From: Pseudonocardia cypriaca
Lineage (GTDB): Bacteria > Actinomycetota > Actinomycetes > Mycobacteriales > Pseudonocardiaceae
Direction of reading: 5' to 3'
NCBI RefSeq assembly: GCF_006717045.1
Contig: NZ_VFPH01000002.1
Coordinates: forward strand, 2,666,001 to 2,730,000
DNA length: 64,000 nucleotides
In this document: positions 1 through 6,698 of the stretch, piece by piece
How positions within the stretch are numbered: position 1 is the stretch's first letter
Layout of the letters: every line of letters starts with the position of its first letter
Made by a program: the position numbers and the translations under genes
The notes under the pieces: generated by a model
Databases searched by the model: none
The model's input: the letters and a program-made list of their open reading frames with translations, nothing else
Told to the model about the DNA's origin: nothing

Positions 1-194
1 GGTTCGCCGCGATGTTGCGCCACTTCTGGCTGCTGCTCAGCGCGGGACCGCCGATGTCGATCGTGCCGTCGTCGTTCACCGAGAAGCCGAGCGCCGTCAG
101 CTGCGGTCCGTTCGGACCGATCGTGGCGAGCCTGCCCAGCGTCTGGCTCTTCAGGTAGGTCAGCTCGTAGTCCGTGAAGATCACGGACGTCATC
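1..194 (-). CDS. PPOX-family (F420/FMN-dependent) protein, 3' end outside window
   Basis: Only the first 64 codons are present. The reading frame opens with ATG at 192-194 and runs off the left edge. The peptide starts MTSVIFTDYELTYLKSQTLG and continues into a GRLATIGPNGPQLTALGF stretch, the usual first beta-strands of split-barrel pyridoxamine 5'-phosphate oxidase-like proteins, many of which use F420 in actinobacteria. The cofactor and substrate cannot be told from this fragment. The gene is divergent from the P450 at 293, with about 100 bp between them. It may or may not belong with the neighbouring cluster. Confidence 0.7.
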
Positions 195-292
195 CTCGTA
201 CTTCAACCGCAGTTCAGGTCAACCGTGCCGCCGGACGACCTGACGTAGTTCTACGGACGTCGCCGTCCGCCAGCGCCGCTAGCGTCAGCCGC

Positions 293-1474
293 GTGACGAC
301 CAGCGCGCGACGCCACGAGGCGCACCTGCTGTGGGCGAGCCGCCCGAGCCTGGCCCTGTTGCTGCACGCCGCGCGCTTCGCGCCCCCGATCGCCCGGGTG
401 CCGAGGCTGGGCTGGGTCGTCCGCGACCCGGTGCTCTGCCGGGAGGTCCTCAACGGGCACCGGCACTTCACGCTGGTCGGCGAGGGCGGGGTCGGCCACC
501 TGTGGGCGCAGGTGCTGGGGGACTACGTCACAGAGCTCTTCGACGGGCCGGGGCACCTGCGGCTGCGCACGAAGGCCCGCGACCTGTTCACCACGAAGAC
601 GTCGGCCGGCCTGGTCGCCGAGGCGTTCGACGCGCCGCTCACCGAGCTCACCGCGCGGCTGCGCGCCGGTGAGACCGTCGACATCGCGGACGCGTCCCGC
701 GTGCTCGTCGGCCGGATGCTCGCCACCCTGCTGGGCCTGCCGACGGACCGGTCCGACGAGGAGTTCCGCGCGATCTTCGCCGAGGGCGAGCGGCTGGCCG
801 CCCTCGCCTTGAGCACCACGTCCTCCACGGTGCTCACCCCGCAGGCGGTGACGGAGGCCCGGGAGATCGTGGACCGGATGACGGCCGGCATCCCCGCCGG
901 CTATCGCGACGCGGCACCGGGCACGCTGCTGGGCCGCTGCCGCGAGCTGGACCTCGGCCCGGAGGTGACACGCGGTCTCGCGAGCCTCCTGCTCGTCGCC
1001 GGCACCGAGACGGCCGCCACCGCGATGAGCCGGGCCGTCGCGCTGCTGCACGACCATCGCCGGGTCGACGCGCTGCTCGCGGAGCCCGACCTGGTCGACG
1101 ACGTGGTCCGCGAGGTCCTGCGCGTCGTCACGCCGGCACCGGTCATCGGCCGCCACGTCAGCGCGGACGTCGAGATCGGGGGCCGCCTGCTGCGCGCGGG
1201 CGAGCAGGTCCTGCTGCTGACGTACGCGGCCAACAACGCGGCCGGGCGCTTCGACCCGGGCCGGGACTACGTGCCCGAGACGCGGCAGCTGTGGTTCGGC
1301 GGCGGGCGGCACCTGTGCCTCGGGGCGGCCTTGGCGAAGGCCGAGATGGCGGCGTTGCTGCACGCGCTGGTCCGCACCGGCCGGCCGTGGCGGGTCGTGC
1401 ACCGCAAGCCCGCCCGCCGGGTGCTCATCCCCCGCTACGAGTCGCTGCAGATCGCGCTGGCCGGGGGGTCGTAG
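293..1474 (+). CDS. Cytochrome P450, first gene of Ole-like cluster
   Basis: A 393-residue bacterial class I P450, a normal length. Visible signatures: I-helix oxygen-activation motif AGTET at about 236-240, K-helix ExxR as EVLR at 274-277, and heme loop FGGGRHLCLG at 335-344 with Cys342 as the thiolate ligand. No membrane anchor. GTG start at 293. The stop (1472-1474) directly abuts the ATG of the condensing enzyme, so the two are certainly co-transcribed. P450s of this type need external ferredoxin and reductase; none is encoded here. From context it probably oxidises an acyl chain or the product of the condensing enzyme, but the substrate is not deducible. Confidence 0.93.
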   Translation: MTTSARRHEAHLLWASRPSLALLLHAARFAPPIARVPRLGWVVRDPVLCREVLNGHRHFTLVGEGGVGHLWAQVLGDYVTELFDGPGHLRLRTKARDLFTTKTSAGLVAEAFDAPLTELTARLRAGETVDIADASRVLVGRMLATLLGLPTDRSDEEFRAIFAEGERLAALALSTTSSTVLTPQAVTEAREIVDRMTAGIPAGYRDAAPGTLLGRCRELDLGPEVTRGLASLLLVAGTETAATAMSRAVALLHDHRRVDALLAEPDLVDDVVREVLRVVTPAPVIGRHVSADVEIGGRLLRAGEQVLLLTYAANNAAGRFDPGRDYVPETRQLWFGGGRHLCLGAALAKAEMAALLHALVRTGRPWRVVHRKPARRVLIPRYESLQIALAGGS

Positions 1475-2458
1475 ATGGGATCGCGACTGGCCGGGGTGGC
1501 CGTCCACCTACCGGAGCGCCGCCTGACCAACGACGAGGTGGAGGCCCGCATCGGGCCGTACTCCGCGCCGCCGGGGCTGTTGCACCGGCTCACGGGGATC
1601 CGGTCCCGCCACGCGATGGCCGACCACGAGCAGGCGTCCGACCTCGCCGTCGCCGCGGCGCGCAAGCTGCTCGCCGAGACGGGCACGGCCGCCGAGGAGA
1701 TCGACCTGCTGCTGTTCGCGTCGGCGAGCCAGGACATGGTGGAGCCGGCCACCGCGCACATCGTCGCGGCCGGGCTCGAGCTGCGCTGCCCCGTGATGGA
1801 CGTCAAGAACGCCTGCAACAGCATGCTCAACGGCATCGAGGTGGCCGACGCGCTCATCGCGACGGGCCGCTACCGCACGGTGCTCGTGGCCGGCGGCGAG
1901 GCGCCGTCCCGGGCCGTGCGCTGGGACGTCCGGTCCCTCGGCGAGTACCTGCGCGCCTTCCCCGGCTACACGCTCGGCGACGCGGGCGCCGCGCTGCTCC
2001 TGACGGCGGGCACCGGGGTGCTCGCCACCGCCTTCACCGCCGACTCGCGGCATTGGGAGGTCGGCACCCTGCCCGCCGGGGGCTCGCGGCACCCGCGGGA
2101 CCCGGAGCGGACCTACTTCGAGATGGACGGGGCCCGGCTCAAGGACGCGTTCCTCGGCCTCGGCACCGGCGTCCTCGACGAGACCCTCGACCGGCTCGGC
2201 CTGCGGTGGGCCGACTTCGCGGTGGTGTGCGTGCACCAGGTGTCGCTGCCGTACCTGCAGGTGTTCACGGAGCGGGCCGGCGTGCCGGCCGACAAGCTCG
2301 TCGTGACCCTGCCCGAGCACGGCAACGTCGCATCCGCGAGCTTGCCGCTGCAGCTGGCCACGGCGCTGGAGCTGGGCCGGTGCGGCCCCGGTGACCTCGT
2401 CGCGCTCGTCGGGCTGGCCGGAGGCGTGAGCCTGGGCATCGCGGTGGTTCAGCTGTGA
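1475..2458 (+). CDS. OleA-like ketoacyl synthase III (thiolase-fold condensing enzyme)
   Basis: A 327-residue KAS III/OleA-fold enzyme. The catalytic triad is visible: Cys114 in DVKNACNSMLNG, His254 in CVHQVS, Asn284 in EHGNVASAS. The stretch SQDMVEPATAH carries Glu90 before PA; OleA enzymes have a glutamate here that acts as base in head-to-head (non-decarboxylative) Claisen condensation, whereas FabH proteins usually do not. Inference: it joins two acyl-CoAs, or an acyl-CoA and another thioester, to a 2-alkyl-3-ketoacid. It lies between a P450 and a GT2 and in the same operon as OleC- and OleD-like proteins, which supports the OleA assignment over fatty-acid initiation. Confidence 0.88.
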   Translation: MGSRLAGVAVHLPERRLTNDEVEARIGPYSAPPGLLHRLTGIRSRHAMADHEQASDLAVAAARKLLAETGTAAEEIDLLLFASASQDMVEPATAHIVAAGLELRCPVMDVKNACNSMLNGIEVADALIATGRYRTVLVAGGEAPSRAVRWDVRSLGEYLRAFPGYTLGDAGAALLLTAGTGVLATAFTADSRHWEVGTLPAGGSRHPRDPERTYFEMDGARLKDAFLGLGTGVLDETLDRLGLRWADFAVVCVHQVSLPYLQVFTERAGVPADKLVVTLPEHGNVASASLPLQLATALELGRCGPGDLVALVGLAGGVSLGIAVVQL

Positions 2459-3201
2459 GCATGGCCGTGGTGGTCCCGGCCTTCGACGAGGCGCGCGGCA
2501 TCCCCGCCACCCTGCGCGCACTCGCCGCGCAGCACGACCGCGACTTCCACCTCGTCGTCGTCGACAACGCATCCACCGACGACACCGCCGCCGTCGTGCA
2601 CGACGCGGCGGCCGCGCTCGGGCTGCCCGTGGAGATCATCGACGAGCCGGAGCGGGGCACCGGGGCGGCCGCCGACACCGGGATGCGGCACGCCATCGCC
2701 CGCGGCGCCACTCTGCTGGCCCGCACGGATGCCGACTGCCTTCCCGCACCCGACTGGACGGCCCGCATCAGGGCGGCGCACGCGGCGGGCTTCGAGCTCG
2801 TCGCGGGCAGGCTCCTGCCGCGCACCGACGAGGGGGTGCCGGCGTGGCAGCGGGCGGTGCTGGTCGGCGCGGTCGGGGTGGCCGCGGCCTTCGGCCGGGT
2901 ACGCCCGGGCAACCGCGACCCCGCGTACCTCGGCCCGTACGTCATGACGCCGGGCTGCAACATGGCGATCTCCGCAGGCCTGTACGTCCGGGCCGGCGGG
3001 TTCCCGAGGACCCGGATCCAGGACCTGCACGAGGACCGCGCCCTCGTCAACGCCGTCCGCCGGCTCACCGCCCGCTACGGCACCCGCAGGGACGTCGTCG
3101 TGTACGGGTCGAGCCGCCGGGTCCGGGCCTGGGGCCTGGTGCGCACCCTCGCCTGGTACGCCGACCACCGCTACCGGCCCGAGCACGTGGACATCCGGTG
3201 A
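2455..3201 (+). CDS. Family 2 glycosyltransferase
   Basis: A 248-residue GT-A fold protein. The GTG start at 2455 overlaps the condensing-enzyme stop by 4 bp. The N-terminus VVVPAFDEARGIPATLRAL and VDNASTDDT give the nucleotide-sugar-binding half; DADC near residue 93 is the DxD metal site; DLHEDRAL near 190 carries the usual acidic ED pair. No membrane segment is seen, so it should act in the cytosol or at the membrane surface. The sugar donor and acceptor are unknown. Its place inside the Ole-like operon suggests it decorates a hydroxylated lipid or beta-hydroxy acid made by the neighbours. Confidence 0.85.
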   Translation: MSMAVVVPAFDEARGIPATLRALAAQHDRDFHLVVVDNASTDDTAAVVHDAAAALGLPVEIIDEPERGTGAAADTGMRHAIARGATLLARTDADCLPAPDWTARIRAAHAAGFELVAGRLLPRTDEGVPAWQRAVLVGAVGVAAAFGRVRPGNRDPAYLGPYVMTPGCNMAISAGLYVRAGGFPRTRIQDLHEDRALVNAVRRLTARYGTRRDVVVYGSSRRVRAWGLVRTLAWYADHRYRPEHVDIR

Positions 3202-4313
3202 CCGCCTGGGAGCGGCGCGTCCGGCTCGCGGCCCACCCCGTGGCGTACCCGCTGGTCCGGGCGGTGGCGCGGATCGGGCCCGTGGTGCGTGTCCCGCGCG
3301 TCGGGGTCGTGGTGAGCGACGCGGCGCTCGCCCGCGCGGTGCTGACCGACACCGCCTTCACCAAGACCGGGCCCGGCTCGCCCGCCGACCTGTGGACGCC
3401 CGTCGTCGGGCCGTCCGTGCTGCTCAACATGGACGGCGCGGAGCACGCCGAGCTGCGACGTCGCCTTGCGGACCTGTTCACGCCGCGTGCAGTGGCGGAT
3501 CTGGTCGGCCGCGCGCCGCTCGTCCTTGAGCGGCCGCTCGACCTCGTCGCGATGACCCGCCGCCTCGCCGGCGCCGTGATCGCTGAGCTCGTCGGGCTCG
3601 ACCCGGGCCTCGCGGCCGGCCCGGCCTTCGCGGCCGCCACCGCGGTCACCGGGCAGGTCCGGCTCGCCCGCCCGCGCCTCACCGCGTCCCAGATCGCGAC
3701 GGCCCGCGCCGCGATGGCCGAGCTGACCGGCCCCGCCGAGGCCGCCTACCGCGCGGGTGACCCGGCGACCGTGCCCGGGCGGATGCGCTCGCTCGGACTG
3801 TCGGAGCACGAGGCGCGCGGGGCGGTGGCGGCGTTCGTGCTCACCGGCACCGAGACGCTGGTGTCGTTCGTGCCGCGGCTCGTCGCGCTCCTGCTGGACA
3901 CCGGCTGGCTCGACCGGCTCGCCGCCGACCGGTCACGCACCGACGACGCGGTCGCCGAAGCGCTGCGGGTCACCGTGCCGTCGCCGGTGATGCTGCGCAG
4001 CGTCGCCGTACCCGCCCGGATCGGGCACCTGGACGTGCGCCCGGGCGAACGCGTCGTCATCGCCACGGTGTCGGCGGCCCGCGCGCTCGGCGGGTTCGAC
4101 CCGGACCGCCCGCACCCGCCGGAGCTGCGCCGCCTGTGGTTCGGTGCCGGACCGCACTTCTGCCTCGGGATGCCGCTCGCCATGGCCGAGATCCGCACCG
4201 TGCTGGACGCCGTGCTCGCCGCGCACCGCGAACGGCCGTGGCGGATCGTGCGGCGCCGCGCCGCCTTCGGCGTGCTCGTCCCCGCCTACCGAGAGCTGGT
4301 GCTCGATGCCTGA
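3198..4313 (+). CDS. Cytochrome P450, second of the Ole-like cluster
   Basis: A 371-residue P450 read from GTG 3198, which overlaps the GT2 stop by 4 bp; an in-frame extension upstream is only an antisense-like shadow of the GT2 gene. Signatures: I-helix TGTET at about 216-220, EALR at 254-257, heme loop FGAGPHFCLG at 315-324 with Cys322. The N-terminus (WERRVRLAAHPVAYPLVRAV) is short compared with most P450s and resembles that of the first P450 of the operon, so the two are probably paralogues with successive or alternative oxidation roles. Confidence 0.92.
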   Translation: MTAWERRVRLAAHPVAYPLVRAVARIGPVVRVPRVGVVVSDAALARAVLTDTAFTKTGPGSPADLWTPVVGPSVLLNMDGAEHAELRRRLADLFTPRAVADLVGRAPLVLERPLDLVAMTRRLAGAVIAELVGLDPGLAAGPAFAAATAVTGQVRLARPRLTASQIATARAAMAELTGPAEAAYRAGDPATVPGRMRSLGLSEHEARGAVAAFVLTGTETLVSFVPRLVALLLDTGWLDRLAADRSRTDDAVAEALRVTVPSPVMLRSVAVPARIGHLDVRPGERVVIATVSAARALGGFDPDRPHPPELRRLWFGAGPHFCLGMPLAMAEIRTVLDAVLAAHRERPWRIVRRRAAFGVLVPAYRELVLDA

Positions 4314-5820
4314 CCTGCTGCAGCAGATCCTCGGCGCCGCCGACGCGCACGGGCCCGCACCCGCGCTCACCGGGCCGCGGGGCACCACGCTGACCCACGC
4401 CCGGCTCGGCGCCCGCGTCCGAGCGGTCGCACACCGGCTGCGGGCGGCCGGGTTCGGGCCGGGCGAGCGGTTGCTGTTCTCCGTGCGCCCGTCGCCGGAC
4501 GCGATCGTGCTCGCGCTGGGGACGGTCGCCGCGGGCGGCACGGTCGTCTTCGTCGACCCGGGCGCGGGCGGGGAGCTCTTCGCCGCCCGGGTCGCGCTGG
4601 TCGAACCGCGCTGGGCGGCGGCCGAGTCGGTGCTCTACGCCGCGAGCGCGCCGGGGCCGCTGCGGGCGCTGGCCCGCCGCCGCGGCGTGCTGCTGCCCGA
4701 CTTCGGCGCCCTCCCCGTCCGGCACGTGCGCACGGGGTACTGGCTGCCGGGCGTTCCGCGGCGCGCGATCCCGCTGCGCGCGCTGACCCGTCCCGTCGCG
4801 CGGCCCGACCCGGTCCCGCCGGCACCCGACCAGGACGCCGCGATCGTGCCGACCGCCGGCACCACGGCCGCGCCGAAGGCCGTCGTCCACACCCGCGGCT
4901 CGCTCGGCGCCGCACTCGACGTGCTCGCCACCCGGTGCGAGCTCGCGCCCGGCACCCGCGTGCACACCGACCAGCTCCTGCTGGGCCTCCCTGCGCTGGT
5001 CGCGGGCGCGCACTGGACGATGCCGCCGTACGGGTTCGCCCCGGCGGCACGCCCGGCCGAGCTCGCCCGCGGCCTGGACGGCGCCACGCACACCTTCCTG
5101 GTGCCTGCCGACCTGGCCGCGGTGCTCGACGCGGTGGAACGCGGCGACGTGGCGCTCCCGTCGTCGCTGCGGCAGGTGCTGCTCGGGGCCGCCCCGGTGC
5201 TGCCGCCGCTGCTGCGCAGGGCGACCGCGCTGCTGCCGGGCGTCGAGTTCCTGGCGGTGTACGGGATGACCGAGATCCTGCCGGTGGCCATCGCGACGGC
5301 AGCGGAGAAGCTGGCGTACGCCGGGCCGGGCGACCTGGTCGGCGCCCCGCTGAAGGACGTGGCAGCGAGGGTCGACGAGCGCGGCGAACTGCACGTCAGC
5401 GGGCCGAACCTGGCGCGCGGCTACGCAGGCGGCCCGGAGTTCACCGAGCACGCGACCGGCGACCTCGCCCGCCTGTCCGCCGACCGGATCGTGCTCGTCG
5501 GCCGCGCCAAGGACATGATCATCCGTGGCTCGACCAACATCTACCCCGGCCTGTACGAGCCGGCGGTCGCTTCGTTGCCCGGGGTGGCTGCAGCGCTGAT
5601 GGTCGGCGTACCGGACGAGATCGGCGACGAGCGGGTGGTGCTCGCGCTCGTCCCCGCACCCGACGCGGGGCGGGATCTGGCCGGCCGGGTTCGCGCCGCA
5701 CTCCCGTCCCTGATCGACTCCGCCGCGCTGCCCGACGAGGTCGTCGTGCTGGACGCCATGCCGGTCGCTGGGCGCACCCGCAAGCCGGACCGCAGGGCCG
5801 TGCGCGAGATGTTCCGCTGA
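4306..5820 (+). CDS. OleC-like AMP-dependent ligase (beta-lactone synthetase candidate)
   Basis: A 504-residue ANL-superfamily enzyme. ATG 4306 overlaps the P450 stop by 8 bp. ATP-binding motif PTAGTTAAPK at about 182-191, YGMTEILPVA at 319-328, and hinge GRAKDMIIRGSTNIYPG at 399-415; a C-terminal lysine lies in RTRKPDRRAV near 490. The TE-LPVA pattern followed by AEK, and the NIYPG segment, are typical of OleC rather than ordinary acyl-CoA synthetases. OleC adenylates a beta-hydroxy acid and closes it to a beta-lactone without CoA. The partner OleB, which turns beta-lactones into alkenes, is absent here, so the lactone may be the end product or a late intermediate. Confidence 0.82.
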   Translation: MPDLLQQILGAADAHGPAPALTGPRGTTLTHARLGARVRAVAHRLRAAGFGPGERLLFSVRPSPDAIVLALGTVAAGGTVVFVDPGAGGELFAARVALVEPRWAAAESVLYAASAPGPLRALARRRGVLLPDFGALPVRHVRTGYWLPGVPRRAIPLRALTRPVARPDPVPPAPDQDAAIVPTAGTTAAPKAVVHTRGSLGAALDVLATRCELAPGTRVHTDQLLLGLPALVAGAHWTMPPYGFAPAARPAELARGLDGATHTFLVPADLAAVLDAVERGDVALPSSLRQVLLGAAPVLPPLLRRATALLPGVEFLAVYGMTEILPVAIATAAEKLAYAGPGDLVGAPLKDVAARVDERGELHVSGPNLARGYAGGPEFTEHATGDLARLSADRIVLVGRAKDMIIRGSTNIYPGLYEPAVASLPGVAAALMVGVPDEIGDERVVLALVPAPDAGRDLAGRVRAALPSLIDSAALPDEVVVLDAMPVAGRTRKPDRRAVREMFR

Positions 5821-6698
5821 TGCGGATCGCGGTGACCGGGGCCACCGGGTTCGTCGGAGGCGCCGTCGCCCGGGCCGCGTCGGCACGCGGGTGGACCGTG
5901 CACGGCTACGGCAGCGCCCGCTGGGACATCACGGCAGGCCCACTCACCGACCCACCGCCGGTCGACGCGGTCGTGCACGCCGCCGCGGCCGTCACCGACT
6001 GGGGCCCGGCCGCACCGGTGTGGCGGGCGAACGTCGACGGCACGGGGAACGTGCTCGCGTCGTTCCCGGACGCGCGGTTCGTGCACGTCTCGACGGCGAG
6101 CGTCTACGACCCGTTCGTCCCCACCGTGCAGGCGCCGGAGCCCGCCGCCCCCGTCGCCCGCTACCTCACGGCCTACGGGGCGTCGAAGGCCGCGGCGGAA
6201 CGCCTGCTCACCGGCCGGCCAGACACGGTGGTGCTGCGCCCGCACGCCGTCTACGGCCCGGGCGACCCGACCCTGCTGCCACGCCTGCTCGGCGCGATCC
6301 GCGGCCGCACCCTCGTCCTGCCCGGGGACGGGCGCACCCGGCACACGCTGACCGCCGTCGGCACGCTCGTCGACGCCGTGCTGCGCGCCTGCGACCGGGC
6401 CGCCCCGCCGGGCGTCTACAACATCGGCGACGCCGAGCCGGTCGCCCTCGCCGACGCCGTGTCCACCCTGCTGTCCGAACGCGGCCTCGACGTCCGCCTC
6501 CGGTACCTGCCGCTCCGCGCGGCGTGGGCACTGGCCGCGCTGGCCGAGCGGCTGGCCCGACCGGCCGCCCCGCCGAGGCTCACCCGCTACGCCGTGAGCC
6601 ACCTCGGCCTCGAACGCACCCTCGACCTGACGGCGGCCCGCACCCGACTCGGCCTCGCCCCCGCGTCGACGTCCTTCGCAGGAGCGGCCGGCTGGTGA
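5820..6698 (+). CDS. OleD-like NAD(P)-dependent reductase (extended SDR / 3beta-HSD type)
   Basis: A 292-residue extended SDR starting at ATG 5820, which shares one base with the stop codon of the OleC-like gene. N-terminal Rossmann motif TGATGFVGG at residues 6-14; catalytic YGASK near 119-123; ends with a hydrophobic helix-rich segment. OleD proteins of this family reduce the 2-alkyl-3-keto acid formed by OleA to the beta-hydroxy acid used by OleC. Synteny with OleA- and OleC-like genes makes this role likely. Alternative: a sugar epimerase acting with the GT2; less likely because the flanking gene is OleC-like. Confidence 0.8.
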   Translation: MRIAVTGATGFVGGAVARAASARGWTVHGYGSARWDITAGPLTDPPPVDAVVHAAAAVTDWGPAAPVWRANVDGTGNVLASFPDARFVHVSTASVYDPFVPTVQAPEPAAPVARYLTAYGASKAAAERLLTGRPDTVVLRPHAVYGPGDPTLLPRLLGAIRGRTLVLPGDGRTRHTLTAVGTLVDAVLRACDRAAPPGVYNIGDAEPVALADAVSTLLSERGLDVRLRYLPLRAAWALAALAERLARPAAPPRLTRYAVSHLGLERTLDLTAARTRLGLAPASTSFAGAAGW

